A stretch of 64,000 nt of DNA from Robbsia sp. KACC 23696 (GTDB taxonomy: Bacteria > Pseudomonadota > Gammaproteobacteria > Burkholderiales > Burkholderiaceae), in contig NZ_CP156626.1 in NCBI RefSeq assembly GCF_039852015.1, forward strand, positions 1,894,249 to 1,958,248, given 5' to 3'. Every line of letters starts with the position of its first letter. The first letter of the stretch is position 1. A model generated the notes under the pieces. That model had not been told where the DNA came from. It searched no databases and saw nothing but the letters and a program-made list of their open reading frames with translations. Below are positions 25,472-33,909 of this stretch, in pieces. A program made the position numbers and the translations under genes.

Positions 25472-26293
25472 ATGGACCCCTTGCTGAATGCTTTCAAGCA
25501 GGCGCTCGCAGCCCATACGCCGCAATACGGCACCTGGAACAGCTTCGCCAGCAATTACGCAACCGAAATCATTGCGCAATGCGGTTATGACTGGATGTTG
25601 ATCGACGGCGAACACGCACCGAATTCGGTTCAGACGATTCTCTCGCAATTGCAAGCGGTCGCCCCCTACGCGACGCATCCGGTCGTCCGGACGGTGAACC
25701 ACGACCCGTCGTTGATCAAGCAGTTGCTCGATATCGGCGCCACCAGTTTGATGGTGCCGATGGTCGAAACGGCGGAGCAGGCAAGCGCACTGGTCCGGGC
25801 GATGCGTTATCCGCCCCATGGTTTCCGTGGCATCGGTGGCGGGCTGACACGGGCGACGCGATGGGACGGCATCCCCGATTACCTCGCGCGCGCCGATGCA
25901 TCGCTTTGTCTCACCGTCCAGATCGAATCGCTCGCCGGTCTCGATCATGTCGACGCGATCGCGAAAACCGAAGGCGTGCACGGTCTCTTTGTCGGGCCCG
26001 CCGATCTATCGGCCGCACTCGGTCATCCGGGCGACGCGAGTCATGCGGAAGTGCAGACCGCAATCAAGCGCATCATCGATGCCGCCCGTGGGGCGGGGAA
26101 GGCCGCCGGCATTCTGGCGCCGGCCTATGACGACGCGATTCGCTATCGCGAGTGGGGCGCGAGCTTCGTCGCCGTGGCCATCGATATCCCGCAATTGCGG
26201 CTTGGCCTGACCCAGACGCTGGCGCGCTACAAGACGCCGGAAGCCGGCGGCAATGCGACAACGCCGGCCGTTCGATCCCGCGGCACCTATTGA
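25472..26293 (+). CDS. rhmA: 2-keto-3-deoxy-L-rhamnonate aldolase (HpcH/HpaI family)
   Basis: A 273-residue class II aldolase splitting 2-keto-3-deoxy-L-rhamnonate to pyruvate and L-lactaldehyde. The active-site segment CGYDWMLIDGEHAPNSVQTI carries the catalytic His; VQIESLAGLDHVDAI supplies the metal-ligand Glu and GLFVGPADLSAALGHPGD the metal-ligand Asp. It differs from other HpaI enzymes mainly by context: it follows rhmD and the carrier and precedes aldA. The last 15 or so residues are a polar tail. HpaI-type 4-hydroxy-2-oxo acid aldolases are the alternative call. Confidence 0.9.
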   Translation: MDPLLNAFKQALAAHTPQYGTWNSFASNYATEIIAQCGYDWMLIDGEHAPNSVQTILSQLQAVAPYATHPVVRTVNHDPSLIKQLLDIGATSLMVPMVETAEQASALVRAMRYPPHGFRGIGGGLTRATRWDGIPDYLARADASLCLTVQIESLAGLDHVDAIAKTEGVHGLFVGPADLSAALGHPGDASHAEVQTAIKRIIDAARGAGKAAGILAPAYDDAIRYREWGASFVAVAIDIPQLRLGLTQTLARYKTPEAGGNATTPAVRSRGTY

Positions 26294-26315
26294 AAACATT
26301 CATCAGGAGACAGGC

Positions 26316-27752
26316 ATGCCCGATTCCATCAGTACCTATCAACACTATATCGATGGCGCATTCGTCGAATCGCCGGCGCATTTCGATGTGACGAATCCCG
26401 CAACCGGTGCGCTGCTTTCGCGCGCGCCGATCGCCAGTGCCGAGCACGTCGATCGGGCGATCGGTGCAGCGCGAAAAGCGCAACGCGGCTGGGCAAAGAA
26501 AACCCCCATCGAGCGCGCCGGGCATCTGCGGCGAATCGCAGCGGCATTGCGGGAAGACGTCGCGCGCCTAGCCGATGTGATCGTGCGCGAGCAAGGCAAG
26601 ATACGCGGCTTGGCCGAGGTCGAGGTCAATTTCACGGCCGACTATATCGATTACATGGCCGAGTGGGCGCGGCGTATCGAAGGCGAGATCATCCCCAGCG
26701 ATCGCGCGAATGAAACGATGTTCCTGTTTCGCAAGCCGATGGGCGTGGTCGCAGGCATCCTGCCCTGGAACTTCCCGTTCTTTCTCATTGCACGCAAGAT
26801 GGCGCCGGCCCTGATCATGGGCAACACCATCGTGATCAAGCCGAGTGAGGAAACGCCCAACAATTGTTTCGAATTCGCGAAGATCGTCGCACGGACCGAT
26901 CTCCCGGCGGGCGTCTTCAACGTAGTGGGCGGCAAAGGCGAGGTGGGCGGTCAACTGAGCGCCCACGCCGGCGTCGATATGATCAGCTTTACCGGCAGCG
27001 TTGGCACTGGCCAGCGCATCATGGCCGCATCGGCGAAAAACCTGACGAAATTGAATCTCGAATTAGGCGGAAAGGCACCGGCGATCGTCCTCGCCGACGC
27101 CAATCTCGACCTTGCCGTCAACGCCATTCGCAGCTCGCGCATCATCAATACGGGACAGGTCTGCAATTGCGCCGAGCGCGTCTATGTCGAACGCGGCGTG
27201 GCCGATGCTTTCATCTCGAAAATCACCGCGGCGATGAAGGCGACGCGCTATGGCGATCCGGGCAGCGACGGCAACGTCGAGATGGGTCCGCTGATCAATC
27301 AGGCCGGGCTCGATAAGGTGCTCGCCAAAGTCAGCGGCGCGCGCGAGCAGGGCGGCAAGATCGTGCTTGGCGGCAAGGTGGCCGACCTGGGGCAGGGTTT
27401 CCACTTCGAGCCGACGGTGATCGTCGATTGTCGCGAAGATATGGCGATCATGCGTGAGGAAATCTTCGGTCCGGTACTGCCGATCCAGATCGTCGACGAC
27501 CTCGATCACGCCATTGCGCTGGCGAATGACTCGGACTACGGTTTGACCTCCTCGGTGTACACTGAAAACATCTCGAAGGCGATGCATGCGGTCCAGGGCT
27601 TGGACTTCGGCGAGACGTATATCAATCGCGAAAACTTCGAGGCGATGCAGGGCTTTCACGCCGGCGTACGGAAAAGCGGCATCGGCGGGGCGGACGGCAA
27701 GCATGGCGTGCTCGAATACACGCATACGCAGGTCGTTTATCTGCAAACCTGA
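26316..27752 (+). CDS. aldA: Lactaldehyde/glycolaldehyde dehydrogenase
   Basis: A 478-residue NAD-dependent aldehyde dehydrogenase starting at ATG 26316 (AGGAG before it). It tracks E. coli AldA closely, for example EVEVNFTADYIDYMAEWARR, GILPWNFPFFLIARKMAPAL, the Glu-containing LELGGKAPAIV, the catalytic Cys in NTGQVCNCAERVYV and the C-terminal GFHAGVRKSGIGGADGKHG. It oxidises the L-lactaldehyde released by RhmA to L-lactate. It lies 22 bp after rhmA and 22 bp before lutA, giving a continuous operon. Confidence 0.93.
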   Translation: MPDSISTYQHYIDGAFVESPAHFDVTNPATGALLSRAPIASAEHVDRAIGAARKAQRGWAKKTPIERAGHLRRIAAALREDVARLADVIVREQGKIRGLAEVEVNFTADYIDYMAEWARRIEGEIIPSDRANETMFLFRKPMGVVAGILPWNFPFFLIARKMAPALIMGNTIVIKPSEETPNNCFEFAKIVARTDLPAGVFNVVGGKGEVGGQLSAHAGVDMISFTGSVGTGQRIMAASAKNLTKLNLELGGKAPAIVLADANLDLAVNAIRSSRIINTGQVCNCAERVYVERGVADAFISKITAAMKATRYGDPGSDGNVEMGPLINQAGLDKVLAKVSGAREQGGKIVLGGKVADLGQGFHFEPTVIVDCREDMAIMREEIFGPVLPIQIVDDLDHAIALANDSDYGLTSSVYTENISKAMHAVQGLDFGETYINRENFEAMQGFHAGVRKSGIGGADGKHGVLEYTHTQVVYLQT

Positions 27753-27774
27753 TACGGGGTTCCCGGAATCTACG

Positions 27775-28632
27775 ATGAAAGTGGCTTTGTTCATACCCTG
27801 CTTCATTGATGCGTTCTACCCGGACGTCGGCATCGCGACGCTGGAGCTGCTCGAGCGGCTTGGCGTCGACGTCGACTACCCCGCGCGCCAGACCTGTTGC
27901 GGCCAACCGATGGCGAATAGCGGCGCGCAACAAGAAGCGGCCGGCGCCGAACGCGTCTTTGTCGATAACTTCCGCGGCTATGACTATATCGTCGGGCCTT
28001 CCGCCAGTTGCATCCATCACATCCGCGCGCACCTCGACGCGATCCCGCAGGAAGACGATGTGCTACGCGTCCGCCGTAACGCGTATGAACTGACGGAATT
28101 TCTGCATGACGTGTTGAAGGTGAGGGATTTCCCCTGGGCACGGTTCCCGCATCGCGTCGGGCTGCATAACAGTTGCAGCGCGCAGCGTCACCTGGGCGGT
28201 GCGAGCAGCAGTGAAATCGGTGGTCCGACGTTTTCCAAAGCACGCGCCTTGTTGGAAGGCGTGGCCGACATTCGCTTTGTCGAACCGCAACGCGCCGACG
28301 AGTGCTGCGGCTTTGGCGGGACGTTTGCCGTCGGCGAAGAAGCGGTATCGGTGCGGATGGGCCAGGAAAAAGTGGCGCGCCATCTCGAAGCGGGCGCGGA
28401 CTATATCGTCTCCGGCGACATGTCCTGCCTGATGCATCAACAGGGCTGTGCGCAACGGCAACAGATCGCGGCGCGTTTTATGCATATCGCGCAGATTTTG
28501 AACGGCGATGCGGGAAGCGTCGGACAGTACGCGACGCCGGAACGGGCGGTGGTCCGTACACCTGACGTGCCGGAGGCCGTCACCGGTGGCGCCGTACAGC
28601 AGCGCGTCGTGCTGCGGAGTCCGCGCCAATGA
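27775..28632 (+). CDS. lutA: L-lactate dehydrogenase (quinone-linked) subunit LutA/LldE
   Basis: A 285-residue Fe-S oxidoreductase-type protein with two cysteine-rich CCG domains: ARQTCCGQPMANSG in the first half and DECCGFGGTFAVGEE in the second. It starts MKVALFIPCFIDAFYPDVGI, as in LutA/YkgE. LutABC oxidise L-lactate to pyruvate at the membrane. The stop overlaps the lutB start (ATGA). The C-terminal extension of about 35 residues after FMHIAQILNGD is longer than in most homologues. Confidence 0.92.
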   Translation: MKVALFIPCFIDAFYPDVGIATLELLERLGVDVDYPARQTCCGQPMANSGAQQEAAGAERVFVDNFRGYDYIVGPSASCIHHIRAHLDAIPQEDDVLRVRRNAYELTEFLHDVLKVRDFPWARFPHRVGLHNSCSAQRHLGGASSSEIGGPTFSKARALLEGVADIRFVEPQRADECCGFGGTFAVGEEAVSVRMGQEKVARHLEAGADYIVSGDMSCLMHQQGCAQRQQIAARFMHIAQILNGDAGSVGQYATPERAVVRTPDVPEAVTGGAVQQRVVLRSPRQ

Positions 28633-30032
28633 GTGCCCGCGGCGCAAAGCGCGTCGACCACGCGTCGGCGGCCAAGCAGTTCATCGCAAAGGAAGCCCAT
28701 CTTGCGTTTCATGACAAACGCCTCTGGGATCTCCGCAGCAAGCGGGACGCGCAGGCGCATGCCTTGCCCGAGTGGGAGACCTTGCGCGAGACGGCTTCCG
28801 GTATCAAGGAACACACCTTATCGCATCTCGCCGATTATCTGGCACAGTTCGCCGATCGCGCCGAGGCGAACGGCGTCACCGTGCACTGGGCCGCCGACGC
28901 CGACGAACACAATGCGATCGTCACGCGCCTGATGCAGGAGCGCGGCTTGAAGGTGCTGGTGAAAAGCAAATCGATGCTGACCGACGAATGCGCGATGCGC
29001 GACCATCTCGCGGGTGTCGGTATCGAGGTGATGGAAACGGATCTGGGCGAACGCATTCAGCAGCTCGATCATCAGGATCCCAGCCATATGGTGGTGCCGG
29101 CCGTGCATAAATTGCGCGGCGATGTCGCGGCGCTATTCGCGCGCGAGATCGGCACCGACGCGCAGAACGACGACATCCATTACCTCGCGGAAAGCCAGCG
29201 CAACAACACGCGTCCCTCTTTCTTGCGCGAGGATGCGGCGGGGATGACCGGCTGTAATTTTGCGATAGCCGAAACCGGCAGCGTGGTGGTGTGCACGAAC
29301 GAGGGCAATGCCGATCTGTCCGCGAATATTCCCGGTCTGCATATTGCCTCGATCGGGATCGAGAAGCTGATTCCGCGCATGTCGGACCTCGGCGTCTTTA
29401 TCCGTATGCTGTCGCGCAGCGCCTTGGGCTCGCCGATCACGCAATACACATCCCATTTCCAGCGGCCGCGCGATGGCACGGAGATGCACTATATCCTGGT
29501 CGATAACGGCCGCAGCGAACGCCTGGCGATGCCGGATTTCTGGCCTTCCTTGAAATGCATCCGCTGCGGTGCCTGCATGAATACTTGTCCCGTGTATCGT
29601 CGCAGCGGCGGCCTGTCGTACGGCAGTACCTATTCGGGTCCGATCGGCGCGATCATCAATCCGGCGCATGATCTGCGCAAGTTCAGCGCCTTGCCTTTTG
29701 CCTCGACGCTGAACGGCAGTTGTACAGCCGTGTGTCCGGTGAAGATCAATATTCACGAGCAGATCTATCGCTGGCGTCAGGTGTTGTCGCGTGAAGGCGA
29801 GGTCCCGCTGGTGAAGACCGAAGTGCAGAAGATGGCCGGCCGACTGTTGGCGAGTCCGACCGTCTATCGCGGCACGCTGCGGGCAATGCAGGGGACGATG
29901 CGACGTCTACCGCATTTCGTTTTGTACAACCCGCTCAATATCTGGGGCCGTCAGCGCGATCTCCCCGAGGTGCCGAAGGAAACGTTTCATGACTGGTATC
30001 GACGAACGCGAGGTAAGGGCGATGACGACTGA
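28629..30032 (+). CDS. lutB: L-lactate dehydrogenase iron-sulfur subunit LutB/LldF
   Basis: A 467-residue protein with an N-terminal LUD domain and C-terminal ferredoxin-like clusters, CIRCGACMNTCPVYR and SCTAVCPVKINIHEQIY. The second cluster lacks the first Cys of CxxCxxxCP (LNGSC in place of LCGxC), which I believe is normal in the proteobacterial YkgF-like branch. GCNFAIAETGSVVVCTNEGN and YTSHFQRPRDG are typical of LutB. It overlaps lutA by 4 bp and lutC by 11 bp, so translation of the three subunits is coupled. Confidence 0.92.
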   Translation: MSARGAKRVDHASAAKQFIAKEAHLAFHDKRLWDLRSKRDAQAHALPEWETLRETASGIKEHTLSHLADYLAQFADRAEANGVTVHWAADADEHNAIVTRLMQERGLKVLVKSKSMLTDECAMRDHLAGVGIEVMETDLGERIQQLDHQDPSHMVVPAVHKLRGDVAALFAREIGTDAQNDDIHYLAESQRNNTRPSFLREDAAGMTGCNFAIAETGSVVVCTNEGNADLSANIPGLHIASIGIEKLIPRMSDLGVFIRMLSRSALGSPITQYTSHFQRPRDGTEMHYILVDNGRSERLAMPDFWPSLKCIRCGACMNTCPVYRRSGGLSYGSTYSGPIGAIINPAHDLRKFSALPFASTLNGSCTAVCPVKINIHEQIYRWRQVLSREGEVPLVKTEVQKMAGRLLASPTVYRGTLRAMQGTMRRLPHFVLYNPLNIWGRQRDLPEVPKETFHDWYRRTRGKGDDD

Positions 30033-30672
30033 GGCGCGCGGCGCGGACGGTGTGTTGCAAGCGTCGAGCGGGGCAGCGGCGCGGGCGCGGATGCTGGAAA
30101 AAGTGCGACGCGCGCAGCCTGCAGGCAAGCCGCTCCCGTCCGTCCCGGTATTTCCGGTCCTCGATACGCGCAGTCGGCAGGAACGCTTCGAACAAGCGCT
30201 CAATACGATGGGCGGCAACGCGGTCGTGCTCGATGCGATAGGCGGCGTGGCCGGCTTGCCGAACTGGCTGACGGAACGTTTCGGTGCCGATGCGCGGATT
30301 GCATCGGCAGCCGCGGAAGTACAAGGCAATGCGGCCCTCGACGCGACGATCCCACCGGCGCAGTTTGCAAACTTGGACGTCGGCGTCGTGCGTGCCCGTT
30401 TCGGGATATGCGAGACGGGTTCCGTCTGGCTGAGCGAGGCGGAATATATCGTCAATGCCATCGGCTACCTAGCGCAGCATCTCGTCGTGCTGCTGGATCC
30501 GGACAGTTTGGAAGAGGGCGTACAGCACGCCTATCAGCGCGACGATTTCAAGACGGCGAAGTACTGCGTCTTGGTCACCGGACCGTCCGCCACCGCCGAT
30601 ATCGAGGGCGTGATGATCCGTGGCGCACAGGGCGTACGCTCCTTGACCGTGATCTGGTGCCGCAAAGCCTGA
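30022..30672 (+). CDS. lutC: L-lactate dehydrogenase subunit LutC/LldG (LUD domain)
   Basis: A 216-residue LUD-domain protein starting at ATG 30022 inside the end of lutB, with GAGGTAAGGGCG upstream. Typical elements are the late FGICETGSVWLSEAEY and LLDPDSLEEGVQHAYQ and the closing GPSATADIEGVMIRGAQGVR. It completes LutABC and ends the rhamnonate operon: L-lactate from AldA would be taken to pyruvate here, linking the branch to central metabolism and the quinone pool. Confidence 0.92.
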   Translation: MTTEARGADGVLQASSGAAARARMLEKVRRAQPAGKPLPSVPVFPVLDTRSRQERFEQALNTMGGNAVVLDAIGGVAGLPNWLTERFGADARIASAAAEVQGNAALDATIPPAQFANLDVGVVRARFGICETGSVWLSEAEYIVNAIGYLAQHLVVLLDPDSLEEGVQHAYQRDDFKTAKYCVLVTGPSATADIEGVMIRGAQGVRSLTVIWCRKA

Positions 30673-30703
30673 CCCGAGAGGGCTGGCCCTGCCGCGCCAC
30701 ACG

Positions 30704-31333
30704 CTAGCCCCACTTCGCGCAGAAGGCCGCGATGTCCCCATGCTGGAAGTCATCGAGCCGTGCATTAAGCATCTCTTCCGACCAGTTCCACCACGCGATG
30801 TCCTGCAACCGTCGCGCGATATCCGGTGCGAAGCGATCGCGCAATACACGCGCGGGCACGCCGCCCACGATCGTATAAGGGGCCACGTCGCGGTTGATGA
30901 CGGCGCCGGCGGCCAGCACCGCGCCGTCGCCCACGCGTACGCCCGGCAGCACGACGACCCCATGTCCGATCCAGACATCGTTGCCGATCACCGTGCGCGC
31001 CGCACGCCGTGCCGCAAAAAACGCCGTGTCGCGCGACGCCGTGTCGAAGTAATACTCCGGACAGTAGGTGAATCGATGCTGCGAAGCACGATCCATCGGA
31101 TGATTCGGCGCACCGATACGGACATGCGCGGCGATGGCGCAGAATCGCCCGATGTCCACGTCGGCGATGAGGCAGCGTTCACCGATATAGGAATAGTCGC
31201 CCAAGCTGGCATATTCGAGCGCCGTGTCGTGCAGTATCTCGCAATGCTCGCCGATGACCACCTCTCGGAGGTGGGCGGTCGGACTGATCACCGTTCGCGC
31301 AATCTTCGGGCGTGCAGGGTCTGAAACAGGCAT
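30704..31333 (-). CDS. Hexapeptide-repeat acyltransferase (phosphonate-associated/DapH-like type)
   Basis: A 209-residue left-handed beta-helix protein starting at ATG 31333 with AAGGAG 8 nt upstream. It has hexapeptide-type repeats, then RFCAIAAHVRIGAPNHPMDR and ASQHRFTYCPEYYF, DVWIGHGVVVLPGVRVGDGA and DVAPYTIVGGVPARVLRDRF, which closely follow the transferase family often found in phosphonate operons (TIGR03308-like). No phn gene is nearby, so the acceptor is unknown; the His in the APNHPM block is the expected catalytic base. It stands alone, convergent with lutC. Confidence 0.85.
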   Translation of the reverse strand: MPVSDPARPKIARTVISPTAHLREVVIGEHCEILHDTALEYASLGDYSYIGERCLIADVDIGRFCAIAAHVRIGAPNHPMDRASQHRFTYCPEYYFDTASRDTAFFAARRAARTVIGNDVWIGHGVVVLPGVRVGDGAVLAAGAVINRDVAPYTIVGGVPARVLRDRFAPDIARRLQDIAWWNWSEEMLNARLDDFQHGDIAAFCAKWG

Positions 31334-31445
31334 TTCTGGCTCCTTGTACACAGGGATGCGCCACTTTATGCGATGAACATGAAATCTGGATGTCTAGACG
31401 TCATTAAATAATCCGCGCAAGAGAATCCCGTGCGCGGTGCGGATA

Positions 31446-33068
31446 CTAGCGTGTGTCGCGTCGGGGGCGACGCAGCGTGAACTGCTCGAAAGGCGCGATC
31501 TCGCCATCAGGCCCGACAACGTCGTAATACTTGACGGTGATGGTCGTCATGTCGCCCGGATGCTTTCCGGGATCCACATCGAAGCCGGCGAAGCCATAGG
31601 CGTGTGCCGCATTGCGCACCGCGAACCATGGGGCGTCTTCTTTGACATAGATCGGCGTGCGCTTTCCGGTCTCGGGATTGCGATCGCCCACACCGGTGAT
31701 CACGCGGCAGCACGGTGGCGTGAAAAACAAGCGATTCGACGGCGCCGATGTGCCGCCTCCGCCGATCACCATATGCACGGTGCCTTGGGTCGTGTCGATC
31801 ACATTGGTGTCATGCGCGCGCGGAATTGGCGTCAGCGTGGCATTGTTCTGTTGACCGCGGATCGGATGCGAGCGTTCGTAATGATGCTCGTGACCGCATA
31901 GGACCAGATCGACGCCGAATTCGTCGAACAGCGGCAGCCACTCCTGACGGACGCCCAGATCGGCGCCGTTGAATTGGTCGGCGGTGGATATCGCCACTTG
32001 ATGCATGCACACGACCAGCCAATCGATCGACGTGTCCGCCCGTGCTGCCGCGAGCGTGTTGCGCAGCCAGATCTTCTGCGCGCCTTGCGAATACCCGCGG
32101 ACATAGGAATCGCCTGCATCCTGATAGGCGACGTCGTCGTTGGCGATCGCCACCACCCGCATCGACCCCACCGTGAATGCGTACCACAGCCCGCGTGTCA
32201 CATCGGTCTGGCCGGGCGCAGGCGGCAGCGAGAAATAGGTTTGATAGGCCTGATAGCCGATCGGACCGTTGCCGGCCTCGTTCTCGTGGTTGCCGGGCGA
32301 GGGCATCCACGGGCGATTGCGTGCGCTGCGCGTGTTGTTGTTCCAGAAATCCCACCAGGTGCGCACGCGATCATGCGACAGATTCGCGTAGCAGAGATCG
32401 CCGTTGAATAAGTGAAACAGCGGGCGCAGGCGCTCCACGCCAAGCGTCGTGTCGCCCGCTGCCGGCGCGCCGAGATTGTCGTTGACGTAGACGGACTGCT
32501 CGCCGCCGCCCGCCTTGGGGATGGAGATCTGGCGGCCGAGTGTCGGCGTGCCCTGATCACCGAAGCTGGTGAAGGAAAACGGATAGCGGCCGCGCGGTGC
32601 CGTGCGGAAGGTGCCGAATTGCGGCGTCGCGCCGTCATGCAATGCCGCGTAGAGATAAGGCGTATCCGGCTCCAGATGGTCAAAGCGCGCGTGATAGGCA
32701 TGGACCACTTGCCCGGACTTGCCATCGGTATAGCTAACCGGCACCGCAAGCGCGGTTTTTTCGAGCGCGCCGTCCAAGCGACCAAGCAGTACGCGTGCTT
32801 GCGTCACCGCTTGCAGGGTATGCCAGGACACCACGACTTCCGATGCCGCATCGGCGCCGAATTGCAAATGCAGGCCTGCCACGGGCGGCGTGTTGACTGG
32901 ATCCGTACCGGCCTGCATCTCCGACGTTTTCGACAGTGCCGCGTCGCTCGGTCGGGGTGCGGCGCGCCCTTGCGTCGATGCCAGCAAGGCCCCCGCGCCG
33001 ACGCCGGCTGCCGCCAGGAGCCGACGACGACTGAGATCGCATTCCGACACTGCATGCTGATCGTTCAT
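31446..33068 (-). CDS. Tat-exported purple acid phosphatase-like metallophosphoesterase
   Basis: A 540-residue protein. The N-terminus DLSRRRLLAAAGVGAGALLA is a twin-arginine signal, so it folds in the cytoplasm and acts in the periplasm or outside. A fibronectin-like domain (about residues 60-155) precedes the phosphoesterase domain with metal motifs SFGDQGTP, FNGDLCYANLS with the metal-ligand Tyr, SPGNHENE, VVCMHQ and LVLCGHEHHYERSHPI. The family hydrolyses phosphomonoesters or diesters with a dinuclear metal centre. It is divergent from the NTF2-like gene at 33309 across a 240-bp gap. Confidence 0.9.
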   Translation of the reverse strand: MNDQHAVSECDLSRRRLLAAAGVGAGALLASTQGRAAPRPSDAALSKTSEMQAGTDPVNTPPVAGLHLQFGADAASEVVVSWHTLQAVTQARVLLGRLDGALEKTALAVPVSYTDGKSGQVVHAYHARFDHLEPDTPYLYAALHDGATPQFGTFRTAPRGRYPFSFTSFGDQGTPTLGRQISIPKAGGGEQSVYVNDNLGAPAAGDTTLGVERLRPLFHLFNGDLCYANLSHDRVRTWWDFWNNNTRSARNRPWMPSPGNHENEAGNGPIGYQAYQTYFSLPPAPGQTDVTRGLWYAFTVGSMRVVAIANDDVAYQDAGDSYVRGYSQGAQKIWLRNTLAAARADTSIDWLVVCMHQVAISTADQFNGADLGVRQEWLPLFDEFGVDLVLCGHEHHYERSHPIRGQQNNATLTPIPRAHDTNVIDTTQGTVHMVIGGGGTSAPSNRLFFTPPCCRVITGVGDRNPETGKRTPIYVKEDAPWFAVRNAAHAYGFAGFDVDPGKHPGDMTTITVKYYDVVGPDGEIAPFEQFTLRRPRRDTR

Positions 33069-33215
33069 GACCGTGGTTTTCTCTGGAGATAAAACGACGA
33101 TGGTATGAAAGCCGGATGACAGCCACGGGTCAGGCGCTTCGCAATATGACCTTTTCGCGCGCTTCCTAGGGTTTTCATCCAGTCATTTTGTGCGGTAATT
33201 CTATAAAATGCTCGG

Positions 33216-33239
33216 ATCGATCAATCGTGAATGATCGAT
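33216..33239. promoter_or_regulatory. Inverted repeat next to a -10-like box
   Basis: ATCGATCA (33216-33223) and TGATCGAT (33232-33239) form a perfect dyad with an 8-bp spacer. A TATAAA box lies at 33202-33207, just to the left. The element is in the divergent gap between the phosphatase and the NTF2-like gene and would sit near +1 of a rightward transcript, the position of a repressor site. No candidate regulator is adjacent. Confidence 0.4.
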
Positions 33240-33308
33240 TCAGTCATATTCGACGCAGCGCGCACCGCGCGGCGTCGATACGAAGAACGATTCAGGAGGA
33301 GAGCCGGT

Positions 33309-33776
33309 ATGCGTGAAGAGAAGCAAGCAGGGCGTCGTAGTGCACTGGTCGGGCTGGGTGCGGGGATCGTCGCGGCGGGATTGTCGCCGCAAGCCTTTGC
33401 CGCATCGCATCGTGACGACACCGCGTCATTGGAAGCCGCGACAGAGGCCTTGCGCAGCGCCCTGGTGAATGGCGACGGCGATGTCTTGAAAAAGATTCTG
33501 AATGAAAAAATGACGTACTCGCATTCGGATGGCCGCGTCTGGACCAAGCCGGTCTTGCTCGAGAATATTGCTGGCAAGAAGCGTTATCTATCGATCGCGA
33601 CATCGGAGCAAACGGTGTATATCTCCGGGCCGACCGGTATCGTGCGCCATACCTATGATGTCGTGAACAACGATGCCAAGACCAGCACGAGTCATATCAA
33701 GGTCCTGCTCTGCTGGACCATGACAAAGAGCGGTTGGCAGTTGATGGCACGCGGCAGCACGACCGTGCCGGCCTGA
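33309..33776 (+). CDS. NTF2-like (DUF4440) exported protein
   Basis: A 155-residue protein starting at ATG 33309, with GGAGGAGAGCCGGT upstream; the longer in-frame start at 33231 has no ribosome site. The N-terminus contains RRSALVGLGAGIVAAG and PQAFA, compatible with a Tat or Sec signal and cleavage after AFA. The mature part, EAATEALRSALVNGDGDVLK to GWQLMARGSTTVPA, matches the cone-shaped NTF2/DUF4440 fold, which binds small ligands. No catalytic set can be defined. Confidence 0.8.
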   Translation: MREEKQAGRRSALVGLGAGIVAAGLSPQAFAASHRDDTASLEAATEALRSALVNGDGDVLKKILNEKMTYSHSDGRVWTKPVLLENIAGKKRYLSIATSEQTVYISGPTGIVRHTYDVVNNDAKTSTSHIKVLLCWTMTKSGWQLMARGSTTVPA

Positions 33777-33852
33777 TTCGCGCAGGCAGCGCACCGTGCC
33801 GCGCAAGCGTTCACGGTGATCGATGGCCTTTCTTGCCAGCGCGCCGCACAAG

Positions 33853-33890
33853 GCAAAACGCCCTCGACCGTGAGATCGAGGGCGTTTTGC
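33853..33890. terminator. Bidirectional intrinsic terminator
   Basis: GCAAAACGCCCTCGA (33853-33867) and TCGAGGGCGTTTTGC (33876-33890) are perfect 15-bp arms with the 8-nt loop CCGTGAGA. The A4 and T4 runs inside the arms give a U-tract in both directions. It separates the NTF2-like gene (33776) from the convergent porin gene (33910) and can serve both. Confidence 0.9.
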
Positions 33891-33909
33891 GTGGGATTGC
33901 GTGAACCGA

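Noticed and set aside
29720-29770. Loss of a cysteine in the second Fe-S motif of LutB as a defect
   Set aside because: LNGSC..VCPVKI in place of CxxCxxxCP appears to be the usual form in the YkgF-like branch as far as I recall, so I do not treat it as damage.
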